Source: BOG-1363 sp043775355
Lineage (GTDB): Bacteria; Planctomycetota; UBA11346
NCBI GenBank assembly: GCA_043775355.1
Contig: JAYVSL010000146.1
Span: forward strand, 1 to 7,701
Length of the DNA stretch: 7,701 nucleotides
Reading direction: 5' to 3'
The stretch's first letter is position 1. The number at the start of each line of letters is the position of its first letter. Of this stretch, positions 1-6,212 are shown one piece after another. The notes beneath the pieces are model-generated. The model did not search any database, had not been told where the DNA came from, and saw only the letters and a program-made list of their open reading frames with translations. Made by a program: the position numbers and the translations under genes.

Positions 1-226
1 TGGAATGACGACTCATGCGACGCGTGCCTGCCGAGCGCTGGGCACTCGGCTATCCGCATTTCGAGAGAAAAATGCGTTGGCGTGAATATGTCTCCAACCC
101 AAGGAATGTGCGGAACAGGCATCTAGTTAACCTCTCCTTCACTTCTTAACTGAAAATCCGCCCCTTTCCCAAGTCGTTCCGATTAGGTCGTTAGCCAATG
201 TGCGTATGTCTTTTATGTTGTCCCCA
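1..226. other. Left-edge non-coding stretch without a supported gene
   Basis: I see no coding region here. Frame 1 of the + strand is open from the edge to a TAG at 124-126, but the reading is low-complexity and resembles no family, so I do not call a partial gene. Two small hairpins can be drawn: GCCGAG at 30-35 pairs with CTCGGC at 45-50, and CGCATTT at 55-61 pairs with AAATGCG at 70-76. The first has the same GCCGAGC...CTCGGC flavour as the palindrome at 3305-3327. They could mark the end of an upstream transcript, but no T-run follows either one. Confidence 0.4.
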
Positions 227-334
227 CCTGGGACCGCCGGCTGCCAGCCGGCCTGGGGCAATTCATGTGACGATTTTTGGGCTAGGACATCTTTGGTGTT
301 CCCACTCTGCCGGCTGGCAGCCAGCGGTCACAGG
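227..334. repeat. Inverted repeat with 26-bp GC-rich arms
   Basis: The arm at 227-252 (starts CCTGGGACCGCCGG) and the reverse complement of the arm at 309-334 agree at 24 of 26 positions, separated by a 56-bp spacer. Each arm also holds its own short palindrome (GCCGGCTGCCAGCCGGC type). This looks like a MITE- or REP-like non-coding element rather than a terminator, since no T-run follows. Similar CCGCCGGCTGCCAGCCGG elements occur, from memory, in PVC-group genomes; copy number in this genome is unknown. Confidence 0.75.
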
Positions 335-369
335 GTGAAGGCAAGTCGCTGATCACCTGCGATTCTTCC

Positions 370-429
370 GTGGCACGGGCATCTTGCCCGTGGTTGGTCA
401 TCAGAACACGGGCAAGATGCCCGTGCCAC
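370..429. repeat. Perfect 23-bp inverted repeat, nested palindrome
   Basis: The arm at 370-392 and the arm at 407-429 are exact reverse complements over 23 bp with a 14-bp spacer. Each arm is itself nearly self-complementary (CACGGGCA...TGCCCGTG), so the element can fold as one long hairpin or as two small ones. Read on the minus strand it gives the peptide GTGILPV, a familiar mis-annotated product of this repeat type in Verrucomicrobia and Planctomycetes (recollection). It lies about 140 bp upstream of the photolyase gene and could act as a bidirectional transcription block or simply be a mobile palindrome. Confidence 0.85.
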
Positions 430-451
430 AATAAAAAGTAAATAAAAAGTA
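430..451. repeat. Direct duplication of an 11-bp AT-rich unit
   Basis: AATAAAAAGTA occurs twice in tandem (430-440 and 441-451), immediately abutting the right end of the perfect inverted repeat. It is the most AT-rich stretch upstream of the photolyase gene. It may be a duplication made when the palindrome inserted or slipped, or part of an upstream promoter element; neither is demonstrated. Confidence 0.6.
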
Positions 452-571
452 GACTCGCTTACCGATCAGCGGTTTCTCGCTCATCTGGGCGGCGACAAAA
501 GCGAAAAGATCCCTGTGGTGGATGGTGCATTTAGCGCCTTCGTTGGTGGACAGAAGTGGTAGTAAGAATCC

Positions 572-2098
572 ATGACTCGATTGCCCCGTCCATCTACGTC
601 TGTTGAAACTGCGGCCGGCTGTTTGTTGGTGCTTGGTGATCAACTTCTTAGCCGACATCCCAGCGCTGACGAAACGGTGCTGATTGAGCGCCGTGATGTT
701 GCCACTCGTCATCGCTATCATCAGGCGCGTGTTGTGCAGTGCTTTGCTAGCATGCGCCACCATGCGCGGGCGTTGGGTGTGCGTCGCCGCGTGCGGTATG
801 TAACATTGGATGAGCAACCTGATGAATCTTTCGCAGGGATGCTGGCTGGCATTTTGCGGCACAGCGGACACCGGCGATTGTCGGCCTATGCACCGGCGGA
901 TGAATTTATGCGTGCGGTCATCACTGAGGCCGCAGACCATGTCGGGGCGACCATGACGTGGTTGACGACGCCAACTTTTGACGTGACACCGGCAGAGTGG
1001 GCGGTGTACCGCGTTGCCTATCCGCGCCGCCTGCACCTGCACGATTTCTGGATCTGGCAGCGTCGTCGGCATCGCTTGTTACTGGATTCCCATGGCGAAC
1101 CGCTTGGCGGGGCGTGGAGCCTGGACCACGATAATCGCGAGCCGTTACCAAAAAATTGGACACCACCGCCCGAGCCACCGCCGCTGCGTGATGATCCTGC
1201 GCCGCCTGATGTCGTGGCGTTGGTTCGGCGTTTCTGCGCCGATCATCCCGGCGATGCGGGTTCAGCGTGGCTGCCCGTCAGCCGCCGTGACTGGTTGGCG
1301 CGTCTTGATCATTTTTGCACGCACCTGCTGGCACAGTTCGGGCCGTGGCAGGATGCCTTTGGTCACCCCCACGCAACGCTGCATCACAGCGTGTTGACTC
1401 CTGCGCTGAACAACGGCTTGTTACTGCCAGAAGAGGTGGTGACGCGCGTGCTCAGCGAACACGCCGCGCGTGCGCTGCCGCTCAGCAGTGTCGAGGGATT
1501 TCTGCGCCAACTGCTGGGCTGGCGCGAGTTCGTCGCTGGTGTGCACCGTGATCACGCACCGGCCCAGGCCGCTGGCAACGCTTGGGACCATCATCGCAGC
1601 ATGGCCGCCACCTGGACGACGGCGAGCACCGGCATTCCGCCCTGGGATGATGCGCTGCGTAAGGCGACGGCCACCGGATATTGCCATCATATCGAGCGCT
1701 TGATGGTGCTCGGCAACGCATTTTTCTTATGTGAGATTAAACCGAGCGAGGTCCACCGGTGGTTCATGGAACATTTTGTCGACGCGGCAGAATGGGTGAT
1801 GGGACCAAATGTTTACGGCATGTCGCAGCAAAGTGATGGCGGGTTGATGACGACCAAACCGTACGTCTGTGGTTCGGCTTACTTGCGTCGCCAAGGTCGC
1901 CTCGGCACCGGCCCGTGGTGCGATGTGGTCGACGGCCTCTATTGGCGATTCATCTCCAAGCATCGGGACCGGCTGGCGCGCAACGCGCGCATGCAACAAG
2001 CGGTGGCTGGCTACGACCGGCTCGCCACCACGCGGCGGAATCGTATCTTGAGTGCGGCGGAGGCGTTTTTGCGCGATCACACGGTGACAAAAAAGTAG
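572..2098 (+). CDS. Photolyase/cryptochrome-family protein, (6-4)/FeS-BCP type, FeS ligands missing
   Basis: This protein probably repairs UV photoproducts (family role: (6-4) photoproducts) with light and FAD in the cytoplasm, or acts as a cryptochrome-like photoreceptor. The N-terminal part (about residues 17-135) is the Rossmann-like photolyase-related domain, opening with LVLGDQL and followed by the helix with SMRHHARALG. The C-terminal part (about 300-490) is the helical FAD-binding domain with GFLRQLLGWREF, HHIERLM (H372, H373), YGMSQQSDGG and GLYWRF. At 508 residues it is full length (Agrobacterium PhrB is 507). In the family four cysteines bind a [4Fe-4S] cluster; here the position 15 residues before H372 is P357, and the usual CxxC and CPFN region reads GRLGTGPWCDVVDGLYW, so none seems retained. 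The ATG at 572 is the first possible start because an in-frame TAA lies at 563-565; no strong Shine-Dalgarno precedes it. The gene stands alone. Confidence 0.92.
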   Translation: MTRLPRPSTSVETAAGCLLVLGDQLLSRHPSADETVLIERRDVATRHRYHQARVVQCFASMRHHARALGVRRRVRYVTLDEQPDESFAGMLAGILRHSGHRRLSAYAPADEFMRAVITEAADHVGATMTWLTTPTFDVTPAEWAVYRVAYPRRLHLHDFWIWQRRRHRLLLDSHGEPLGGAWSLDHDNREPLPKNWTPPPEPPPLRDDPAPPDVVALVRRFCADHPGDAGSAWLPVSRRDWLARLDHFCTHLLAQFGPWQDAFGHPHATLHHSVLTPALNNGLLLPEEVVTRVLSEHAARALPLSSVEGFLRQLLGWREFVAGVHRDHAPAQAAGNAWDHHRSMAATWTTASTGIPPWDDALRKATATGYCHHIERLMVLGNAFFLCEIKPSEVHRWFMEHFVDAAEWVMGPNVYGMSQQSDGGLMTTKPYVCGSAYLRRQGRLGTGPWCDVVDGLYWRFISKHRDRLARNARMQQAVAGYDRLATTRRNRILSAAEAFLRDHTVTKK

Positions 2099-2163
2099 GT
2101 ATTGAGTCGAGACAGAAAATCGCGGTGTCGAATTTTAATCCGGGAAAACGCAGAGAGCCATTT

Positions 2164-2290
2164 TACCGCTAAGCCGCAAAGAGCGCAAAGGACGTGCAGT
2201 AAAAGCAAAGTTAACTCGTTTAGTGATTCCATTGATCACACGAATTTAAATTCAAAAACTTATTTCCCTAAGCATCTTTGCGACTGTGTG
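2164..2290. repeat. Degenerate inverted-repeat element, CGCAAAGA type
   Basis: The left part (ACCGCTAAGCCGCAAAGAG, from 2165) carries the CGCAAAGA core at 2175-2182. The right part (CTAAGCATCTTTGCGACT, from 2268) carries the reverse-complement core TCTTTGCG at 2275-2282. The arms are related beyond the core but diverged. The roughly 85-bp AT-rich interior shows no gene. The form is typical of the 'cgcaaagagcgcaaag' intergenic elements of Verrucomicrobia and Planctomycetes (recollection), so it is read as a decayed non-coding repeat. Confidence 0.6.
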
Positions 2291-2350
2291 CCCCAACGGA
2301 GTGTGGCGATGGAAGTTTGAATTCTAAGAGACTCTCTGGAAAGGAAATTT

Positions 2351-2471
2351 TAACAGGAGGGCGCAGAGGCGCAGAGGCGCAGAGTCATCATGAGATTGTA
2401 GGTGATGGGAATGGCCACGATTTTAAGTTTAATCTGAGCTTTTTTCTTCTCGGCGTCCCTGCGCCCTGTTG
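2351..2471. repeat. Inverted-repeat element, GCGCAGAG type, with triplicated 8-mer
   Basis: The left arm starts TAACAGGAGG and contains three exact tandem copies of GCGCAGAG at 2361-2384. The reverse complement of the right arm (2446-2471) starts CAACAGGGCGCAGGGACGCC and matches the left arm with small gaps. The 61-bp interior is AT-rich and non-coding. It has the same layout and size (about 120 bp) as the element at 2164-2290 but a different arm sequence, so the two look like sister families placed about 60 bp apart. Confidence 0.65.
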
Positions 2472-2654
2472 TTCAACCTTGTATTTCGAAACAGCTTCTA
2501 ACTGCGTTTTTTCAGATTAATAAATTCTTAGGGCGATATCGCGGTATGATTTTCCAGTTAATTTATGAGGAGTCGAACACGGTGGTTCGCTTCGTCCCGG
2601 TGCGCGGAAGGTTTTAAGAAAGTGCGAATTTAATCCGCTGATGAACTTATAAAC

Positions 2655-2675
2655 TATACTTCACCCAAACAAGGA
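2655..2675 (+). promoter_or_regulatory. Possible -10 box and ribosome binding site for the fasciclin gene
   Basis: TATACT at 2655-2660 is a good sigma-70-like -10 box, but the -35 position about 17 bp upstream (AATCCG) is poor, so the promoter is only a suggestion. AAGGA at 2671-2675, 8 bases before the ATG at 2684, is the clearest ribosome binding site in the window and supports that start. If the -10 call is right the 5' leader is very short, about 15-20 nt. Confidence 0.4.
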
Positions 2676-2683
2676 TACCCTCC

Positions 2684-3169
2684 ATGCGTCTGCTTCTTAT
2701 CCCCTGTCTCGCTCTTGCTGCCCTCGTCTTATCCCCATGCGTATCGCACGCTCAGGAAAAAGATTTGGTTGCCACTGCGGTTGCTGCCGGCTCTTTCACC
2801 ACGCTGACCAAGTTAGTCACGGATGCCGGCTTAGTTGCGACGCTGCAGGGCGCTGGCCCCTACACTGTCTTTGCCCCGACTGATGCAGCCTTTGCCAAGG
2901 TTCCTAAAGAAACCCTCGCCGCCCTCGCCGCTGACAAAGAAAAACTCAAGGCCGTGCTGCTCTATCATGTGGTGCCCGGTAAAGTGCTGGCTGCCGATGT
3001 CATGAAGCTCGCTCCCAAGGCCGAAGTCGCCACCGCTAACGGCGCCAAGGTTACGGTCACCGTCGCTGCTGGTGGGGTGATGGTCGACGGCGCGAAAGTG
3101 GTCACCACCGATGTGATGGCCAGTAACGGCGTCATCCATGTCATCGATACGGTTCTGATTCCCAAGTAG
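2684..3169 (+). CDS. Secreted single-domain fasciclin (FAS1) protein
   Basis: The 161-residue product is a small exported FAS1-domain protein, a fold used for adhesion and surface interactions; bacterial single-domain members mostly have no defined partner. Residues 1-23 form a signal peptide with a hydrophobic core (LLLIPCLALAALVL) ending SHA before QEKD, a good signal peptidase I site. The FAS1 domain fills the rest: the H1 motif GPYTVFAPTDAAF near residues 57-69, the YH motif LLYHVVPGK near 92-100, and the H2 motif SNGVIHVIDTVLIP at the C-terminus. There is no lipobox, no membrane anchor and no sorting signal, so it should be free in the periplasm or outside the cell. The start is backed by AAGGA 8 bases upstream. 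A strong terminator 34 bases after the stop makes it a single-gene transcript. Confidence 0.95.
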   Translation: MRLLLIPCLALAALVLSPCVSHAQEKDLVATAVAAGSFTTLTKLVTDAGLVATLQGAGPYTVFAPTDAAFAKVPKETLAALAADKEKLKAVLLYHVVPGKVLAADVMKLAPKAEVATANGAKVTVTVAAGGVMVDGAKVVTTDVMASNGVIHVIDTVLIPK

Positions 3170-3202
3170 TTCAGCAGATCACGGAATTATCGACAGGTGT
3201 AA

Positions 3203-3232
3203 AAGCCCAACGGAGCATGCTCCGTTGGGCTT
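3203..3232 (+). terminator. Intrinsic terminator after the fasciclin gene
   Basis: These 30 bases are a perfect palindrome: AAGCCCAACGGAGCA is followed directly by its reverse complement. Allowing a 4-base loop the stem is about 13 bp and GC-rich, followed by the T-rich tail TTCTGTTT. It starts 34 bases after the stop at 3169. The tail is interrupted, and A residues precede the stem (TAAAAGCCC), so it might also work weakly on the opposite strand. Confidence 0.85.
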
Positions 3233-3258
3233 CTGTTTGCTCTGGGGCGATCCGTGAA

Positions 3259-3295
3259 AATAGCGCCTGAGAGAGTGCTCAGGGCCAGGGCTATT
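3259..3295 (+). other. Hairpin in the FKBP gene leader
   Basis: AATAGC (3259-3264) pairs with GCTATT (3290-3295), and inside it CCTGAG (3266-3271) pairs with CTCAGG (3278-3283) around a 6-base loop, leaving an asymmetric internal bulge (G versus GCCAGG). No T-run follows at once, so it is unlikely to be a terminator. It could be part of a structured leader RNA for the FKBP gene, together with the palindrome at 3305-3327. Confidence 0.4.
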
Positions 3296-3304
3296 TACAA
3301 CACG

Positions 3305-3327
3305 CTTGCCGAGCCGGGCTCGGCAAG
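3305..3327. repeat. Perfect 11-bp-arm palindrome before the FKBP gene
   Basis: CTTGCCGAGCC, one central G, then its exact reverse complement GGCTCGGCAAG. It ends 33 bases before the FKBP start. It may be a stable leader hairpin, a dyad protein-binding site, or a copy of a dispersed GC-rich palindrome; the weaker GCCGAG/CTCGGC hairpin at 30-50 has a similar arm. Confidence 0.65.
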
Positions 3328-3360
3328 ATCATCCGCCACTCACCCGCTTAGCGAGGCAGT

Positions 3361-3708
3361 ATGCAGACGACAACTTCCGGTCTCCAATTCGATGATGTGG
3401 TGATCGGCACTGGCGCGGTCGCCAAGGCCGGTAGCGACGTCACCGTCCACTACACTGGCTGGTTATGGAAGGACGGCGCCAAGGGTGCGAAGTTCGATTC
3501 GAGCAAGGATCGCGGCGATCCGTTCGTGTTCTCGCTCGGCGCCCGCGAAGTCATTGCCGGGTGGGACGAAGGCGTCCAGGGCATGAAAGTCGGCGGCAAG
3601 CGTACGCTGGTGATTCCGCCGCAGCTTGGCTACGGCGCTCGCGGGGCCGGCGGTGTCATTCCGCCGAACGCGACGTTGCTCTTCGAAGTCGAGCTGATGA
3701 AGGCGTGA
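3361..3708 (+). CDS. FKBP-type peptidyl-prolyl cis-trans isomerase, cytoplasmic
   Basis: This enzyme speeds cis-trans isomerisation of X-Pro bonds and helps protein folding. It is a minimal 115-residue FKBP domain with no signal peptide and no extra domains, about the size of human FKBP12 (108). The expected pocket residues are all present: Y31 in VHYTGW, F45 and D46 in KFDSS, F55 in DPFVFSLG, V64-I65 and W68 in EVIAGWDEGVQGM, Y91 in LGYGARG, and F108 in LLFEVEL. It should therefore be active and probably able to bind FK506 (inference). The only ribosome site is a weak GAGG at 3353-3356, 4 bases before the ATG. It is separated from the fasciclin gene by a terminator, so it needs its own promoter, which I cannot locate with confidence; two hairpins lie in its leader. 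Confidence 0.96.
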   Translation: MQTTTSGLQFDDVVIGTGAVAKAGSDVTVHYTGWLWKDGAKGAKFDSSKDRGDPFVFSLGAREVIAGWDEGVQGMKVGGKRTLVIPPQLGYGARGAGGVIPPNATLLFEVELMKA

Positions 3709-3750
3709 GGAATTGAGTTCCTAGAATCCCAACGGAATTCCTTCCCAAAG

Positions 3751-3781
3751 CCCAGGGTTGCGTGTTCCGCGCTACCCTGGG
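3751..3781. repeat. Hairpin repeat, CCCAGGGTTGCG type
   Basis: CCCAGGGT (3751-3758) pairs with ACCCTGGG (3774-3781), and within it GCG (3760-3762) with CGC (3768-3770) around TGTTC. It lies 42 bases after the FKBP stop. No T-run follows (GGGAAATGG), so termination is uncertain. Hairpins reading CCCAGGGTTGCG...ACCCTGGG are, from memory, dispersed repeats in PVC-group genomes. The rest of the 297-base gap 3709-4005 shows nothing I can support. Confidence 0.65.
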
Positions 3782-4005
3782 GGGAAATGGAGAAAAATGT
3801 CGACAAGGTTGTGTGTCTTGTGTGCCTACAATTTTTTCTTCGCGATCAATGTTGAGTGCGAGGGGTATGGCGGAGGACTAGTTAGCCGGTCAGCGAGGTG
3901 AAGAGGCGGTCTTTGTCGTTCGCCAATTCCCTTTCGCCCTTCGCCTGTCGCGATCTACGTTCGCCTTGACCACGAGCATCTTCGCCGCGAAGGTCCGGTG
4001 AATTC

Positions 4006-4746
4006 ATGACACTGCCAAGCGAAAAAATACCGCGCATATCGTCATCTTCTCCGCCCGACTTTTCTCGCGTCCAGTTGGTGCACAGTTTTCAAGAACTCAC
4101 GGAAACACCGTTCGTCGGAAATACCAATGCGTTGTGTTGGGAGCGAACCCTTCCAGGTGATTTCGCCGAGATCGTCGCGTGCTTAGGCAGCAATCATGAG
4201 CCGATGATCGCCCTCGATCCTGCCATGCTGCGCGCGTTGTCACTGAGTGCGACGGGACAAATTGCTCGTGCATGCATGCTCGCTGATTTTTCCATGCTCA
4301 GTGAGCGTCAACTCGCGCCGGTGCTGAATTGCATTTATGAATATCCACGCGACGACCGTCCAGGACCGATCGCCACCGATGTATTCTCGTTTCACGTCGA
4401 TAGCGCTCCCTGTGAAACCGACACGTGGCTGTGCACTTATTACGGCCAGACAAGCGAGGGATTGTGCAACGAACAGGCCCAGCGCTTGATCGACATCCCA
4501 GCGATTCACGCCGCTCTGCTAGCAGCGTACGGCGGGGCGGATGACGCGGATTTCCAGAACTATCTGACTGAAAATGCTTACGACCTGCACTACGTCGCAC
4601 GTTCGCCAGCGTGTTTATACTCCTTTGGTATCGGCAATTTATGGCGTATTGCGACGGCCTATCCAGGCTGCCCAGTTCCACCGAGTATTCATCGCGCGCC
4701 GCCGACGAAGCCTGGGGATCCTCCGCGTTTACTGCTGATTAGTTGA
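4006..4746 (+). CDS. Conserved hypothetical protein with HxD...H...R pattern, DUF1826-like
   Basis: Function is not known. The 246-residue protein has no signal peptide or membrane segment. Its C-terminal half carries FHVD (H130, D132), then the strand-like TWLCTYYGQTSEGL, SFGIGNLWRIA, and near the end SIHRAPP (H229) with R241 in PPRLLLIS. The order and spacing of HxD, a distal H and an R twelve residues later match the iron and 2-oxoglutarate ligands of Fe(II)/2OG oxygenases and also the FH(V/T)D...CTY.G..TE...HR.P...RLLL layout I associate with DUF1826. Membership in either is tentative, and no substrate can be proposed. The ATG at 4006 is the only ATG before an in-frame TGA at 3967-3969; the possible ribosome site GAAGG (3989-3993) is 12 bases away, rather far. 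The response regulator follows after 52 bp and may be co-transcribed. Confidence 0.85.
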   Translation: MTLPSEKIPRISSSSPPDFSRVQLVHSFQELTETPFVGNTNALCWERTLPGDFAEIVACLGSNHEPMIALDPAMLRALSLSATGQIARACMLADFSMLSERQLAPVLNCIYEYPRDDRPGPIATDVFSFHVDSAPCETDTWLCTYYGQTSEGLCNEQAQRLIDIPAIHAALLAAYGGADDADFQNYLTENAYDLHYVARSPACLYSFGIGNLWRIATAYPGCPVPPSIHRAPPTKPGDPPRLLLIS

Positions 4747-4787
4747 GGGGATGGAAACCAAAGCCAAGGCCCATTGGTCAAGGTGAT

Positions 4788-4792
4788 GGAAG
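4788..4792 (+). promoter_or_regulatory. Ribosome binding site favouring the upstream start of the response regulator
   Basis: GGAAG at 4788-4792 lies 6 bases before the ATG at 4799, good spacing, and an in-frame TGA at 4784-4786 rules out earlier starts. The competing ATG at 4838 has only CGAGG at 4819-4823, 14 bases away. Spacing favours 4799; domain fit favours 4838. Confidence 0.45.
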
Positions 4793-4798
4793 CTCTGT

Positions 4799-6097
4799 AT
4801 GGACAAGCGGCTTACCTGCGAGGTATGCTGTACCATTATGTCAAGAATCCTGCTGGTTGATGATGATAATATCTTGTTGCGTATCTACCAAAGTAAGCTG
4901 ACCAAGGAGGGGTATTCCGTTAATGCGGTCGGCGATGGCACTACCGCTTTGAGTGAATTACAACGCACGCCGCCGGATTTGATGCTGCTCGACTTGATGT
5001 TGCCCGATATGAACGGAGTGGAGGTGATTCGTGCGGTACGGGCGGCCGAGCGCGAACGACATCTGCCCATCATCGTGCTGTCGAATGTGTATTTGAGCGA
5101 AGATACCGACGCCGCCATGGCTGCGGGAGCTGATCGGGTATTAGCGAAAAGCGTCACTTCTCCGCGCACGGTGGTCGATGCGATTCGCGAGTTAATTCAG
5201 CAACGTACTGCGCCCTTGCCGGAAGCCGTGTTGCCGCAACCGATTTCGTCGCCCATTCCGCTGCCGGACTTGTCCATGCTTTTTCCGGCGCTGCCGCAGG
5301 TCAATCACAGTATTCCCGCAGCGTTATTACCGACGACCACTTTGCCAAAGCAGGACCTGCAAACCCTGCCTGAGCTGACCAGTCAGTTCGTGCGCAGTGA
5401 CGCGTTCAGTCGCCAACTGCAAGCGACCATGAACGAAGCCCAATCGCTGTTGGGAAAACTTGCCCATGAAGCCCACGCTTTGGTGCCCCTGAGTCGTTCG
5501 TATCATGCCATTGGCGATCACGCGGTAGTCGCACATCGTTGGGATGTGGCCAAATTGGCTGCCGCGTGCGAATCGCTGATCCAACAGATTCGCCCGGCGA
5601 CTCAGCATCTCAATCCCTCGACGGTTCGCACGCTCAAGCAGGCCACCGATCAGATTGAGCGGCTGGCACGGGCGAAGAACGCACACACCGAACTGAAGTC
5701 AGTACGGATTCTGGCGCTCGATGACGATCGCGTTTCCCGCACGCTGATGGAGCTATCCTTGCATAAGGTTGGCCTGTCGACCACTCTGGTGGCCACACCG
5801 CAGGATGCAGTCGAAGCCGTAAAAAACACGGTATTTCAGCTCATTCTGAGCGACGTCATGATGGCAGGAATGAGTGGCTTCCAGTTCGCTAAACGGGTTC
5901 GCGAGTTTCCGGGCTACGCTCATATTCCCATTATTATGGTTACCGCTTTGAGCGAGTTCACCACCCAGTTTCGCGCCAGTGCCAATGGCGCTGATGACCT
6001 GATTGCCAAGCCCTACATCCCGATGGAATTGGGCATCAAAGCGCTGATCCACATTTTACATGCAGCAGAAGATACGACCCCAATGAAAATAAAATAA
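4799..6097 (+). CDS. Response regulator with two receiver domains and a central helical (Hpt-like?) domain
   Basis: This is a cytoplasmic two-component protein of 432 residues without a DNA-binding or enzymatic output domain. REC1 (about 16-135) has the acidic triad D21-D23, phosphoacceptor D65 in LLDLMLPDMNG, switch S95 and K117, here KS rather than the usual KP. A proline-rich linker spans about 138-183. The middle (about 190-298) is helical, with YHAIGDHA (H236) followed by WDVAKLAAACESL. It resembles the degenerate Hpt-like middle of REC-x-REC regulators I recall from Verrucomicrobia, but lacks a clean Hpt signature. REC2 (about 301-425) has D308-D310, D352 in LSDVMMAGMSG, T382 and K404-P405. 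Both receivers look able to accept phosphate. The likely role is phosphorelay or protein-protein signalling; no partner kinase is in view. The start is uncertain: 4799 adds MDKRLTCEVCCTI before the classical MSRILLVDDD start at 4838. Confidence 0.9.
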   Translation: MDKRLTCEVCCTIMSRILLVDDDNILLRIYQSKLTKEGYSVNAVGDGTTALSELQRTPPDLMLLDLMLPDMNGVEVIRAVRAAERERHLPIIVLSNVYLSEDTDAAMAAGADRVLAKSVTSPRTVVDAIRELIQQRTAPLPEAVLPQPISSPIPLPDLSMLFPALPQVNHSIPAALLPTTTLPKQDLQTLPELTSQFVRSDAFSRQLQATMNEAQSLLGKLAHEAHALVPLSRSYHAIGDHAVVAHRWDVAKLAAACESLIQQIRPATQHLNPSTVRTLKQATDQIERLARAKNAHTELKSVRILALDDDRVSRTLMELSLHKVGLSTTLVATPQDAVEAVKNTVFQLILSDVMMAGMSGFQFAKRVREFPGYAHIPIIMVTALSEFTTQFRASANGADDLIAKPYIPMELGIKALIHILHAAEDTTPMKIK

Positions 6098-6212
6098 TAT
6101 TCGCGCCACGTCGAGCGTCGGCGGCAAACGGTGACGGAAGTCGTGCGCTCAACCGTGTCGGAGACGTTTTCTGATTGAAGCGGCGCACCAACCACGAGAT
6201 GGTTGCTCGCCT

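Larger units (their letters stand above)
2099..2683. other. Gene-free AT-richer intergenic region
   Basis: No credible gene lies in these 585 bases. They hold two degenerate inverted-repeat elements (2164-2290 and 2351-2471, listed separately) and, at the right end, a possible promoter and ribosome site for the fasciclin gene. Two + strand open frames of 72 and 80 codons run through the repeats, but their peptides contain TAKPQRAQRT and GRRGAEAQS, which are only translations of the repeats. Base composition is clearly more AT-rich than the flanking genes. Confidence 0.7.

Noticed and set aside
1..126. C-terminal end of an upstream gene in frame 1
   Set aside because: About 41 codons are open, but the peptide resembles nothing, and another frame also stays open for most of the stretch; the evidence is too short.
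401..1072. A 223-codon open frame on the minus strand covering the left half of the photolyase gene
   Set aside because: It is antisense to a clear family member, has no recognisable domain, and its last residues (GTGILPV) are the translation of the inverted repeat at 370-429.
1014..1721. Several shorter overlapping frames on both strands inside the photolyase gene
   Set aside because: All are out of frame with a clear, full-length, motif-rich gene and show no domain of their own.
2102..2520. Two overlapping + strand open frames of 72 and 80 codons
   Set aside because: Their peptides carry TAKPQRAQRT and GRRGAEAQS, which arise from the CGCAAAGAG and GCGCAGAG repeats; there is no family resemblance and base composition is non-coding.
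2565..2633. A 22-codon open frame starting ATGAGGAGTCG just upstream of the fasciclin gene
   Set aside because: No ribosome site, no conserved features, and an arginine-rich random-looking peptide; it may be chance.
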